Source of the DNA: Angiostrongylus vasorum
Lineage: Eukaryota; Nematoda; Chromadorea; Rhabditida; Metastrongylidae
Length of the DNA: 64,000 nt
Direction of reading: 5' to 3'
Assembly (NCBI GenBank): GCA_018806985.1
Contig: JADANN010000202.1
Location: 1,922,001-1,986,000 of the forward strand
A program made the translations under genes and the position numbers. Below, in pieces: positions 35,301 to 44,790 of the stretch (the stretch's first letter is position 1; every line of letters begins with the position of its first letter). The notes below the pieces were generated by a model. It was given only the letters and a program-made list of their open reading frames with translations, had not been told where the DNA came from and made no database searches.

Positions 35301-37484
35301 AAACATCTCAACAATATTGTGGTTAACGCTTTTACACTCAATTTTGGAATAATTTTAATAAACCATTTCGATTTCAGTTCAGGCAAATTTATCAACGGAA
35401 ATAGAGCCAGTTAAAGGAGAAATTTTAGCAGGTTTCAGTTTAACCGCAAGAAAAAATCTTCGAAAATACAGAAATAAGATATTCAACTTGAGCGTTTGCA
35501 ATTGAGCAGACATTTAAAAAGAAATCCCCAATCTAGATAGAAAATGAAAGCTAACAAACCTTTCATAGACATGAAGAGCGACTGCGACATGATATCGATG
35601 AGAATGATGAGTAGGGTCGTAATATCGGCGAAGATGATCCAGATAAGGAAAAGGAAGCAGTATGATTTCTTCATGTGAAACAACATAAAAAGTGCCTAAA
35701 CGTAAACAGTGGTTTAATTAGCAGATTTCGGATTAGGTTGGTTAAGGTTAAGTTCAGCTAAATAGGAATCTGAATTCAGAATACAAACAACTAACCCATC
35801 GCTTTTTCTAGTCCCTCATGACTAGATGAGATCAGACAAACTGGATAGACCTTAAACACTCTTAAAGGATAATATTCTTCCGTGAATTTCCCTAGTTTAG
35901 TGAGTTCGTCATGCGTTTTCTAAATGGCATGCAGGGCCACGAAAGTGCGAAAGGGATGGAAGCGGAAATCGCGTTTGTGAAGCAGTCTATGCCTTTTACT
36001 TTGGTTATCTCAACTGAAATTGCCCTTGCATACTCCAAGTCTTTAGAACTTTTAATCTACATTACCTTTAAAATTTAAGAAGCACTTGCCTCATGTAGTT
36101 ATTTAGAACAGAAATTAACTAGCTACTTGAATAATTCAACCAACGATCTTCGCAGATAGTTGTGCTAGCACTAAGAATAATTTCCCTTGCAAAAAATTAT
36201 CTGCTGATCGGGGAACATTTTCTTCCTTTCTTTGGCCAAATCGTCATCTTAGGTAGTCACTGGTCCTCAATAATCGAAGAGAGATTTGCTTATTTGCGAC
36301 TAGGTTGCTGTAACGGTATTGATTCATGGCACTGCTTTGCCGTTAGCAGTGCTTCCGGATGGAAATACTCCATTAATACACACCTAGTCTCTATATCTCT
36401 ATTCGAATATTTGTTGTTCACCCAGGTTTACATCGATTTCTCGCCTCATTGCTTTTGCCGGTGGTCTTGGATGTCAAACTGCCATTTAGTTCCACTTATC
36501 TTATCCCACCAGTAGTCAGCTCGTCATGTTGATAAAAAAAATTCGACATTTTCACCACTCCTAAACCCATTTAAGACTAAATCTCTGCCACTGAAAAACC
36601 GATAAGGAACAGCTCGCCAGGACCAGTTACCATAAAGAGTCTTGTACAAGATGTATGATGCGTATCATGAATAAGTGGAACCTAGTAACTCTGGCACATA
36701 AGACAGATGAAAGAAAATTTCAATTCTATCTTCACGAGTTATTCGATGACAAACGATACTAGGCGACATATAGGGTTATTCTGATAGGGGAAAAGTTTAC
36801 GGTAAATCCCAGCAAAACGCCGTGGGTAACCCTTCACCAAAAGGAGTAAAGACTTCCTAATGAAAAATACGAAAACCACATCTGTGGTGGCTTTTAGGCA
36901 CTTTGTCCATGCGGAACCAACTGCTCTGCTTTGGTGCATACAAACACGAAAGGGAAACCAAAGTCACTCGATGACTGATAGCACTAAAGGTACCGCTGCA
37001 GGTGTCTGAATCGTTATAAATTTAAAACAATTCTTCAGTTTTAGGTGAAATCGAAGATTTTACTTTTTATTTCTGCCGACTACAATTTTTTCACGGTAGG
37101 GTATTATGTGAAATGCTGGAAATGAAATGAAAATGAAACCACAACGATGCTGAGATATTTGCAAAACTCCCGGACCGCAGGTGTCTGCGGTGAGGAACTA
37201 ACGCGCTATTACCCTTTCAGGGGCTAACGCATTCACCACCACACCATGCGGGTCCATCTCAGCATCTTTGTGATTGAATTCGGATAGTTTTGGACGTAAA
37301 AAAATGGTGTTAGATATTCAACAATCGGTGTTAATAGTGAAATTTAAATTCACAACTGCTCACATACCCACGATATTACTGCGACTGATACAAAAATAAT
37401 TATCAATATCAGCCAGAACTGAACTCGTGACACCATCATCCAAACCCGAAGCGAGTTCTCTTGCCATTCGAAAGACTGCGACAT
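23309..37484 (-). CDS. Rhodopsin-like 7TM receptor, 9 exons, 316 aa
   Basis: Exons on the complement: 37368-37484, 35560-35695, 34466-34583, 34009-34090, 30209-30300, 29246-29355, 29065-29108, 26070-26188, 23309-23441. Every intron is GT...AG, phases agree throughout, and the 951 nt close with TAG. The ATG directly follows TTTTCCAG, probably a spliced-leader site. TM1 is about residues 21-45; TM2 53-74; TM3 91-120, starting at Cys89 and ending QRCVVILFPLK where most family members have DRY; TM4 137-158; extracellular loop 2 holds Cys174, the expected disulfide partner of Cys89; TM5 189-214 (FEALITYVCPFVCTLIADLL); loop 3 is basic (RRQRAIRRC); TM6 246-266 with NAPYYTLQL; TM7 282-306 (YLYMDAVLYLLYLCQFPLV). 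NPxxY is replaced by a QFP...LY arrangement. The C-tail is only about 8 residues. The ligand is unknown; the pattern is that of nematode orphan or peptide class A receptors. Introns hold RTE, SINE and Rep-D insertions. Confidence 0.85.
24070..25330 (-). pseudogene. RTE-clade LINE reverse transcriptase, 5'-truncated and broken
   Basis: Three - strand frames in order: 25320-25090 (RT fingers and palm, DHIHTKTRVAEVL...FRKAFHSVE), 25080-24790 (GVRQGDT, then FANDIVIIT) and 24838-24089 (C-terminal part: SSYVYLGREINMLNDLAPEL, LTYASETWSLCMQDE). The catalytic FADD is FAND here, and frames shift at least twice, so it is inactive. It lies in the last intron of the receptor gene. The better-kept C-terminal part is 77% or so like the copy at 58.6-59.5 kb by eye. 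There is no endonuclease domain, so it is truncated. Confidence 0.88.
25605..25870 (+). mobile_element. SINE-C copy, diverged
   Basis: CTCGGCTTAACTGGC, GATCATTCTCGTTGATGGGTG and then a tRNA-like part: TTGGTGTGGTGGGTAGCAAA (A box) and AAGTTCGAAGCC (B box). It lies in the last intron of the receptor gene. Confidence 0.65.
26546..26632 (+). mobile_element. SINE-A head fragment
   Basis: GAGCTGTGGTAGGAGACGTCCTGCAATACAC...CGAACCTCGCGCC...CCAAGCC matches the tRNA-like head of SINE-A only. Confidence 0.5.
26822..26985 (+). pseudogene. RTE-like reverse transcriptase fragment
   Basis: The + frame reads EEHPLEQVRFQQGLR, a stop, then HIQTVSRVMEVCDFLRK. This is the conserved N-terminal RT region of RTE-type elements (compare DHIHTKTRVAEVL in the copy at 25.3 kb). 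It is a short, stop-containing relic in a receptor-gene intron, in opposite orientation to the larger RTE copy. Confidence 0.6.
27230..28660. other. Receptor intron sequence, nothing recognised
   Basis: This includes a decayed PLE end-like stretch at about 27680-27750 (CTGAATAAGATGAAGACTACG...GTGTAAGTTCAACAATTT) that resembles 37705-37790. Otherwise it is empty. Confidence 0.4.
28664..28985 (+). mobile_element. SINE-B copy
   Basis: This matches the SINE-B body of 40405 and 59735: AAGCCTCTC, GGTACCAGACTTGTC, CTCCCTGCAATTCAAG, GAACGCTCTAGCTCGGCT, GGACTCCAGAGAG, GGACAGTGGATGCGAGGA, GAAGGGTCAT. The A-box end is decayed. Confidence 0.75.
29436..29819 (-). mobile_element. Rep-D element with 11-bp target duplications
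   Basis: Element 29447-29808, flanked by exact ATTTCTTTATA at 29436-29446 and 29809-29819. It inserted in the intron between the exons for extracellular loop 2 and TM5 of the receptor. The tail end (complement of ATACTTGATAGTCGACACTT) is on the left. Confidence 0.85.
30605..30875 (-). mobile_element. SINE-A in receptor intron
   Basis: The complement has GCGCGTGTGGCGC head sequence near 30870, a GATCGATCCC B box, the body, and GATCAACGTCGAGAGC plus tail near 30610. Confidence 0.8.
30900..32520. other. Receptor intron 4, nothing recognised
   Basis: Frames such as 31335-31604 (+) and 31037-31264 (-) have no domain or consistent splice context. A GCGCCGAAACGTCAG end-motif relic lies at about 32105-32120. 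The exon 4 to exon 5 phases join without any of these frames. Confidence 0.4.
32530..32695 (-). mobile_element. tRNA-like SINE relic, separate family
   Basis: The complement reads CAGTTCAGTGGTTAGGGC (A-box like) and, ~30 bp on, TTGGTTCGATCCTAAAGG (good B box). The body is short and unlike SINE-A beyond the tRNA-like head. Confidence 0.5.
33280..33840 (+). mobile_element. Two tandem diverged SINE-A copies
   Basis: The first copy, 33280-33500, has GAAGCGCCCTGCG, GTTGACACCAGATTTGTCTGG, AATGCATC and CATCGTAAGTCATTG. The second, about 33570-33840, has ACTAAATTGGCATCAC, TGTCTGAGAAGATAAAAC, AGTTGAGTGAATGCGGCATC and GGGATTGATTAACGCC. They are head to tail in the receptor intron between exons 4 and 5. 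Confidence 0.6.
34945..35335 (+). mobile_element. SINE-C, long copy in receptor intron 2
   Basis: An opening palindrome (CTACTATTTTTTTAATGGCA and its inverted partner TGCCATTAAAAAAATAGTAG) is followed by the CTCAACTGGCTTCATGCCG block and GATCAATCCCGTTGACGGGT. Then comes the tRNA-like core with GGCATGGTGTTTTGGTG and CGTGTTCGGTCCCCACC, ending in CGCAAACATCTCAACAAT. Confidence 0.75.
35700..37065. other. Receptor intron 1, nothing recognised
   Basis: This includes a 117-codon + frame at 36162-36515 with no splice support or recognisable domain. Confidence 0.4.
37070..37290 (-). mobile_element. SINE-C in receptor intron 1
   Basis: GATGCTGAGATATTTGCAAA, CCGCAGGTGTCTGCGG and GGGCTAACGCATTCACCACC are the complement of the SINE-C core. 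It lies ~80 bp downstream of receptor exon 1. Confidence 0.75.
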
Positions 37485-37699
37485 CTGGAAAACGGCGCGG
37501 TCAAAGCAATTCAGTGGCGGTTGCAATCGTGTGGAAACTTCGAGAATGAACGGCATAAGAACGCTCGGATGTGGGCCTACAAAGACTGTTACAATGGGAA
37601 ATCGCACAGAATACAATTTTTGAAGGCTAGTGAAAAAGATCCGACTCGATACGAAGGCGAAGACGCAAAGTCGAGAAGGCGAACAATTGCACGCCATCG

Positions 37700-37800
37700 A
37701 CTCCCATCATCCGCTTTGATGAAGACGAAGATATCGGAACGTTGGCCCAACAAATGTTGTATAACAATCTCGTGCAAGTTCAACAATTTAAACACATGTA
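37700..37800 (+). mobile_element. Decayed PLE end motif
   Basis: TTGATGAAGACGAAGATATC...GGAACGTTGGCC, then CTCGTGCAAGTTCAACAATTT. This parallels the relic at 27680-27750 and the CTGAAGAAGGCGA...GAAACGTC ends of other PLEs. It explains part of an otherwise attractive 153-codon frame here. Confidence 0.35.
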
Positions 37801-38295
37801 CACAACAAGGCTCCAAAATATATGAGAAAAAGGATAACTCTAAAATGCAATGTTACACATTCATAATCTCTTTAAGTGGTTCACTTGAGATTTCCATACC
37901 TTCGTTTTTCACGTTCAAATAGCCCTTGAGGTAGTTGACTTGCGATATCGTATAGTCGAGAGAATTCAGAATCGCGTTATCATTTATATATCAAACACAC
38001 CACATGTAAACAAAACATACTCTTATTGCTGAAGTAGGAACTCCATGAAATACAAGAGAGAACAGCTTAACGCGTAGTGGCTTCATTTTGAATGAGAAGT
38101 TAGAACTGTAGTTATAATTTTCCAAAGATGTTTGATGGAATCATCTTAATGAGATCTGATGAAGGGTAGTTCTACCACAATGTAATTCCTACGACCGACT
38201 TTCTACTAACTTCGGTATTGATCTTTTCCTCTACATTCCTCCCAATATTCCTCTACATTCTTGTCAAGTAACTTATTGGATTATGTTGTCACTTA
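37801..38295. other. No gene recognised
   Basis: AT-rich spacer upstream of the receptor gene. No clear promoter element can be named. Confidence 0.4.
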
Positions 38296-38800
38296 TTGAC
38301 GATAATGTTGATATTTCGGCGGGTTTCACCTCTTTCAAAGCATGGAATGGTCAAGATGGTTGCAATCTTCCCAGCCAAACATTTCCTTAACCAAACAGAG
38401 AAAATACTAAGCCAAGATTTCAATCATATTTAAAATAAAATAGTTTCTTTGCATACTCAGCTCCTTTTATGACTCATTGACTGAGTATTTCACTGAAGAC
38501 CAGATTTCACAGCGAAGGTTGCTGAACTGTAGCGTTACCCTTCCAATATGAACCCTGTCCAGTTTGTTTCCACGTGAAATTCTCAGTTGGAAAGTCATGG
38601 AAAGCGGTGAGTGTGCAAAGAAGCCATTTTGTTTCCTACGCGATTAAAATTTTGGTTTATTATTTTCTCCATTTGGTTATGGAAGTGTTTTTCTGAGTTA
38701 GTTGTAGTAAACTTGAACTTCTCAGGATCTGAGGAAGGAGAAATCCGCAGAAACATCGGTATTATCGTCAATAAATAATAAAGTGTTTGCTCAACAAGAA
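38296..38800. mobile_element. Penelope-like element remnant: inverted arms
   Basis: The left motif (38303-38343, on -) and right motif (38729-38757, on +) face outward, each followed by the CATTATCGTCAATAA block in the outer direction. The inner arms pair too: CCAAACAGAGAAAATACTAA (38391-38410) against the complement at about 38660-38680. No coding sequence remains. Confidence 0.65.
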
Positions 38801-38954
38801 TCTAGTGAACTACCGCAATGTGTTACTTTTTCTTGAAGTTTTTGATATGGTACTCCGGTCTTTCCAACTCATTAAAGCGATCAGCTTCTCATATTCACGT
38901 TACGGCCACTGCCGTGATTTTGAACAGAAACAAGTGGTAGAAGGGCATGAAACG

Positions 38955-39195
38955 TCCCAGGCTGCATATTCCCTGAGGGAAGTGCCGTGCATTTGAATCC
39001 TTCAAGCACTGTGAAAGTGATTCAATTTATAACTTTCCTTAACAATCATTTCCGGTGTCTGCTCTACTAGAAAAAATCTGGTGCCGATTTACTTACTTGG
39101 GTGTGGTGGAAGACTTGAGCCCAAAGCGACTGGTAGAACCTTTCATCGATCCAGAGTGTACTGAAGACCACTTATAACCACTGTGCTACCAGAGT
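38955..39195 (-). mobile_element. SINE-A, highly diverged
   Basis: The complement keeps the order: GGTAGCACAGTGGTTATAAG (A-box like, 39175-39194), CTGGATCGATG, AAATCGGCACCAG, GTAGAGCAGACACCGG and CACTTCCCTCAGGGAAT. Confidence 0.5.
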
Positions 39196-39199
39196 TCAG

Positions 39200-40307
39200 A
39201 GTTTCGGTGTTTTTCCTTCTCATACGGAGATCGCTAACCAACAATTTGAACTGTGGTATGAGTTAGCAAGAATTATGGAGAAAAAGCATAGACATATGTC
39301 ACAATAGCCTGGTGGAAAAGGTTCTAAAATGTCTTTCCGGCTAATTTTGCATCTCGATAAAAAACCGTGTTCCAAGAAAGGAAACTGGAATGACATGACC
39401 TTTGGAAAACTCCTAAATGTTCTTTCCAGATATGGCCTTTCAGCAAGAACATTTCCATTTAACGGAAAATTATGCCAAGCACCCTCTGAACCCAGCGTCT
39501 TGTTCTTTGTTTTCACACAACTGCTTGCTTTAAAGTGAGATTTAGAACATGATGAGGATGCGATATGGGCCGTATCAGTGTTTTTCATTGTCATTGTCAG
39601 GTAGATTCTTTTGAATATGATGATCCTTTGTCGTCACGAAGCAAGGTCGTATTTGGTGTGTTCCTAAATCGTGACCATCTGCATTGATTCAGGCAGCAGT
39701 ACTCTTTAAGCCAACCCAGTTATTAAGAAATGTTTTAAAGCACATGTGAAAAAAAACCTAACTTCCCATAAAGACCAAGTTTTTAAAACCGAACGAAATT
39801 CTTAGTCATCAAGCCAGCACGCGATCTTATGAAATTCACATGAAAATAGACAATATATGGACAATGAGACGTCAAACTCGTGGTAAAGTAGATGATCCGC
39901 TTCAGAAATGAAAGTTTTTTGGAAGTTTTTCCATCTACGTTTACAGAAATTCAAAGAGGCTCTCCAGACGTTTTAACTCGGTGTGCGGTGAATGTAGCGC
40001 AATTTTGCAGGAAAGGCGAACATTTGGCTAATTTTCCGAGAATGCTTCTACTTTCGTTGCTTTCTATGCATTTTTTGCAATTCTTACTAAAAATGACTAT
40101 GGCTATTTCAATAATGACTACTGTAAAGTGTGCGTGAACATGACATTCCACTTGAAAAGTACATCGCAGTATTTCTATATCCGGTCATTATGGCCACGAA
40201 AAGATGCCAAGCTTCAAACTCACCGGTATCTTTAAAGAATCCCTGAAGGACTGTTGATCACTAAGCAATGAAATTCCATCGCATGAAAAAAAACACAATG
40301 GAAACTT

Positions 40308-40310
<3 letters not shown>
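39200..40310. other. No gene recognised
   Basis: Frames of 124 (-, 39220-39594), 69 and 81 codons (+) have no support. No repeat family is visible. Confidence 0.4.

Positions 40311-40311
<1 letters not shown>

Positions 40312-40350
<39 letters not shown>
40312..40350 (+). repeat. (AT)n microsatellite
   Basis: About 19 AT units immediately left of a SINE-B copy. Confidence 0.95.
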
Positions 40351-40351
<1 letters not shown>

Positions 40352-40404
40352 TATTCTATATTATACATATAACATTATTTAATATTTATACTGTATATTT
40401 ATAG

Positions 40405-40780
40405 GGCTGATAGCATAGTGGTAGTGATGCCGACCATCACGAGCACGGTGCTCGTTCGATCACGCGCTGGCTCTCCAAGCCTCTCATTTCTCCGGGGCCA
40501 AAAAAATTGGTACTGGACTTTCCGGAAAAAGATCACTCTCTGCAATCCAGTTGGGAACGCTCCAGCTCGGCTATCTCAGAACTCCAGGGAGAATTGCTCG
40601 ACCAGCATTCTACGACATTCGAGATGAAACGAAAATCGTCAAACACTAACCGAAGCCACACGTAAAGTGGGAAGATCTTCGTCGACAATGGATGCGAGGA
40701 AACTAATCGAATGTGGAAGGTGTTGGAATCCGAACAGTAGACGTGATGACGGGTCATGTAAAATAAAAGTAAAGAAGAAA
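40405..40780 (+). mobile_element. SINE-B, full length, tRNA-derived
   Basis: ATAGCATAGTGGTAGTGATG is a good A box and GCTCGTTCGATCACGCG a good B box. The body is shared with 28664 and 59735 and ends GACGGGTCATGTAAAATAAA. AT repeats and TTCTATATTATA lie on both sides, suggesting insertion into an AT-rich tract. Confidence 0.85.
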
Positions 40781-40786
40781 GTACAT

Positions 40787-40793
<7 letters not shown>

Positions 40794-40824
<31 letters not shown>
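40794..40824 (+). repeat. (AT)n microsatellite
   Basis: A second AT tract just right of the SINE-B copy. Both tracts are preceded or followed by TTCTATATTATA. Confidence 0.9.
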
Positions 40825-40827
<3 letters not shown>

Positions 40828-40984
40828 TACATGTACATATATATATCCATATATTATAATGTATAAAAAAGACATCGCTTAAACCTTACACCAGCGATGT
40901 AGTAAGGAGGAGTAAATTCAGCACACTTAGTAGGATCGATTTTTGGAAGTTTTCACAAACAACTGACTTCTTTTAATGTTAACC

Positions 40985-41135
40985 TTTGATTTTCTGCCTA
41001 CTATAATTTTTCATGGCAGGGGTATGATATAAATTACAACCACTGCTGAGATAGTCGCAAAACTTGGACCCTGGGCCAGATCAAACCACAATCTTCCTAT
41101 CCGGCAGCTTGTGCATTACACGTTGCGCCACGGAG
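40985..41135 (-). mobile_element. SINE-C end fragment plus a tRNA-like fragment
   Basis: 40985-41065 carries the SINE-C CTGCCTACTATAATTTTTCA and GCTGAGATAGTCGCAAAACT blocks. 41066-41135 on the complement reads CCTCCGTGGCGCAACGTGTA (A box) and GTGGTTTGATCTGG (B box), a different tRNA-like head. It is not a convincing functional tRNA because no paired acceptor stem is evident. Confidence 0.5.
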
Positions 41136-43545
41136 GCCCTGACTTATTTTAGCTTATTATGTGTTTTTAATTGCCACAGAAAGTTTCGGGTTCTAAGTGT
41201 TTGTTGCAGAACTGAAGTATTAAGCGCCATAGATCGAAGGAGGTTGTCATATAACTTCTTTATTAGCTGTTCACTTAACTAAACTTGGGAAGAAACGTGG
41301 TTTTTAACTCTTTTTACGAAATCATATGTAGGTCTTGGAATAAGACTAGTTACTAATTACTTTACTAGAAGAAAAAACGTTGAAGAAAAGAAAAATCGTC
41401 AGTTACGAAATCTCAGCTACGAACAATCATTCTCAATTACGAATAGTGAAGTGTTTTGACTTTATATCACTTCCACCGTATTCTTATGTTTGTCTAACTC
41501 TTCACAATCTTTGTTCTTTATTTATCCAACTACGTTCTCAGAACAATTCCTGATGTTCTTCTGCTAACATTCTTTTTTCATTCTCATATCGTATTCATAA
41601 CTATACATGCTAATCCCTCTACGTGGTATTTTTCATATGAATGATGCGAAACTATGTAATTATGAGGCGGATAAAACTGGTGGTGAAACAATTATGAAGA
41701 GACTAGAGCTTACTATTTTCTGAGAATCTTAAGCTAGCACTACATTGGTGCAAGAGTTTTGCTTGGCTAATCATTTGGCCCTTTCGCCTTCTTCAGAGCC
41801 GCGCGGATCCGAGTAAAACTCTTGTGCTAACCTCGTGTAAGATTGACAATCTAAAAAAGATACACAGTACTTATGGCGAAGTAGGACGATATTCGATTTT
41901 TATCGATTCGATATTCGAAAGCAGAGTTCATTATTTCTTTACGAATTTTTCCCACCTTCTATGCTGAACAGCCTAACAAATCGATAAAGGTGCAAGTTAA
42001 CCATAAAACTGAAAATTTCAACACGTTAATTTTTCAAAAGCGCTCAAAAAATTAAGCACTTTCATTTGATCATCCAAAGCCCAATATAATCTTTTTCTCA
42101 CAACGTGACTGATGAGCGCGAGTCTGGAAGCTTAAAAGTCGGTGAAGTTGAAAAACACACAGTAGACCACCACACGACAGTGAAATCGCTGAGATCTCTA
42201 GATTGTTTAAAACGAGATATGATGGATAGATTCCTCTAGAGTAAGTAACATCTGCTTTCAAATCAAACAGATACAGGCGAAATCGAGCAAAGACCGGTTT
42301 GCTTTTCAAATCCTCGTTGTCACAAAATATCCTAGTTGTCTCAATGACGTCTTAGTTAATGGACATGCTCTTCTTACGGCAAAAAAAGAACTGCTCCATC
42401 ACAAAATGAAACGAATGTCCTTTTTCACCAGAGTAAAATTTCTGTTGAAATAAGAACACCATCGTTGTCTCGAAACAAATATCCGCACTTTGGGAAGGGG
42501 CATATAAGATTTAATAAGACCTAGATGAGAAAAGAACACATACACTTAGGTGGCACTTCAAATGAGGAGAAGAGGATCCACCCCTCGAACTAGTGCACTC
42601 TTTCTCTACCCGCACTCATCAAAACGCTAAGACTTCCTTTTATGAATCCATCTAGAGATGTTAATGGGATATCAGCGGTAATATTGTAAGTGCGTTAGTT
42701 CAGACTATTATGAAATTACTTTCTCGATAGTACTCTCAACCTCGCGCACTTAATCCTCCTATCTATGACCTTTTATATTATTGAACTCTCGGACTTAGTA
42801 ATCTTCAAGAGTTACTCGGGCTACTGTGGATCAAAATACGCATGATTTTTCTAATAGTATTCCCAAAATCGTCCCAAACTTATTGTAGAATACCTACAAA
42901 TTTTGACTGTAATATTCCAAAATCAAAGGCTACAAGAGAATAGTTTTTTCACCTTCATATACCTGTGTGTAACGCTCTTTCTCTATTCCCGTCCTATTCT
43001 TCTAGGAAAATTGTCAGCTTTTCTTCAAACGAATACGTCACAAACTGAGTGAAGAGTTTTGCATTTTCTGAGGCCCTGTCACTGAAAGTGAAAAAGCCTG
43101 TGCTGAAAAAAACGAAACGCATAAAAAAACAATGAATTCTCGAAGTCTGACTACTCCTTTGACGAGCAGTGATAGATGCGACCATTCTCGGACCAAATTG
43201 AATTTCAGAATCAGAGTAACTCAGGCAGGGTATGGGATAGACGGTTACAAATAACGAGGATCAAGAGGAACAAAATGAAGCGATGTAAAACATAAAAAAA
43301 CGAAAAAAAACGTGAAATAAAAAAATGTAAACTCGACTCGCGAAAACTGGTTTGACCATAAAATTTCTTCAAACGTAAATTACTTTTTCTGCTCTGTAAC
43401 TAAGAAAATTTGATTTTTTTCGTACGAGTGCGAGCCATAAGAGTCTTTTAACTCCTCAGACAATCCCTGAACGAATAAAGCAAATTAAACCGACTGAGAT
43501 GAAATAGAATTATACGAGGACATTCGACCTGAAGGCAGGAGATTT
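41136..43545. other. No gene recognised
   Basis: A PLE end-like motif lies on - at about 41775-41805 (CTCTGAAGAAGGCGAAAGGG). On - at about 43012-43075 a TTTCACTTTCAG acceptor precedes 29 open codons ending in TAG, which could be a terminal exon, but nothing upstream connects to it. Confidence 0.35.
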
Positions 43546-43559
43546 CAAAAGGAACATTG

Positions 43560-44060
43560 AGAGACAGGCGAAACGAAGGACCCGCATGGTGTGGTGGTGA
43601 GCGCGCTACTCCCCGGAAAGGACAATAGCGCGTTCGTTCCCCACCATAGGCACCTGCGGTCCAGAGTTTTGCAAATATCTCAGCATCATTAAAGTTATAT
43701 TTCGCAACGCATACCCTGCCGCTAAAAAGAGTAGGCAGTAAATAAGAAGTCAAAATTGTGATTATAACTGCAGCCTCAGCTTAACTGGGTTCGTTGCCGA
43801 TTTGGGCCCCCCCAGATCAATCCCGCTCACGGGTGATTGCTGATGGCAAAAGATCAATAGAACTAGCTGAGAGACAGGCGAAACGAAGGACCCGCATGGT
43901 GTGGTGGTGAGCGCGCTACTCCCCGGAAAGGACAATAGCGCGTTCGTTCCCCACCATAGGCACCTGCGGTCAGAGTTTTGCAAATATCTCAGCATCATTA
44001 AAGTTATATTTCGCAACGCATACCCTGCCGCTAAAAAGAGTAGGCAGTAAATAAGAAGTC
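43560..44060 (+). mobile_element. SINE-C as a tandem 1.6-mer with target duplications
   Basis: 43560-43754 and 43870-44063 are nearly identical ~195-bp direct repeats. With the ~115 bp between them they make a ~310-bp unit repeated 1.6 times. The tRNA-like core has A box GCATGGTGTGGTGGTGAGCG and B box GCGTTCGTTCCCCACC. GGACC...GCA pairs with TGC-GGTCC like an acceptor stem. The array is flanked by CAAAAGGAACATTG (43546-43559) and CAAAAAGGAACATTG (44060-44074). Confidence 0.85.
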
Positions 44061-44074
44061 AAAAAGGAACATTG

Positions 44075-44504
44075 TCAAGTCTCGACGGAGCACAGAATAA
44101 AGACGAGATGATGAGAAAACTGTAGTGATCACAGTTTTTACCATAATCACTTTGTGATTTATCAAAACAAAAGGGTTTTCCTAGTTGTCGAATAGCGGTG
44201 TAAAGCAACAGCTTCATTCAACACTTAGGGGTAGGCCAAGATGAGAAGTTCAGAGTTTCCACCCGGAACTCGGAGTAGGAATAAATGTATGCAACAACAG
44301 AGCCCGGAAGGTTATTAGTGGTTATTTCTTCACCAAAAAGAGCTAAAAATGGAAAGCTCATAAAAGAAAAAATATGATGTTTTTCACGTCCTTCTGGCAA
44401 TCGAAGGTTACTTAGCAGATTATGCTTGATAATAGTGAATGGAGACATTAGTGATGTCGGCTTGAGTCATCTGATGATCGAAGAGATTATAGCCCGTATA
44501 GAAA
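44075..44504. other. No gene recognised
   Basis: A 76-codon - strand frame (44218-44448) has no recognisable content. Confidence 0.4.
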
Positions 44505-44790
44505 TTAGCAGCGCGTGTGTAACGTAGTGGTCAGAAGTGCACTATAAGAACACGCTGGTCGTCGGGACGACATAGCGCCCAGGGCATACCAAGCCATCGC
44601 CTCTGCGACCACCAAATTGGTATCAGACCCATCTGAAGGAATAAAAACCCTGACATGATATATCGACAGACCACCGCAAGACACTAACTAGGCCAGATAT
44701 GCATTCATTCAGCTCTTCGACGCTTAATGAAATCGAATGCTTGGCGCATTCCTCAGGGATTGATCAACAGCAAACGTTTTATCCTTCTAG
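44505..44790 (+). mobile_element. SINE-A, diverged
   Basis: GCGCGTGTGTAACGTAGTGG head, GGTATCAGACCCATCTG body, GCTTGGCGCATTCCTCAGGG and GATTGATCAAC tail region. Confidence 0.7.

Noticed and set aside
37461..37922. 153-codon + frame and an overlapping alternative frame with acidic and basic runs
   Set aside because: Part of it is a decayed PLE end repeat also found at 27680-27750, and it overlaps the first exon of the receptor on the other strand.
41066..41135. Functional tRNA gene
   Set aside because: A and B boxes are present, but no paired acceptor stem or standard anticodon arm is visible. More likely a SINE head.
43012..43075. Terminal exon on the - strand (29 codons after TTTCACTTTCAG)
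   Set aside because: A good acceptor, but no upstream exon with matching phase could be found; mentioned only as a possibility.
43560..44060. LTR-type element, based on two direct repeats
   Set aside because: The repeats contain a tRNA-like core and the spacer completes a 310-bp unit, so a tandem SINE explains it better. No primer-binding site or polypurine tract is seen.
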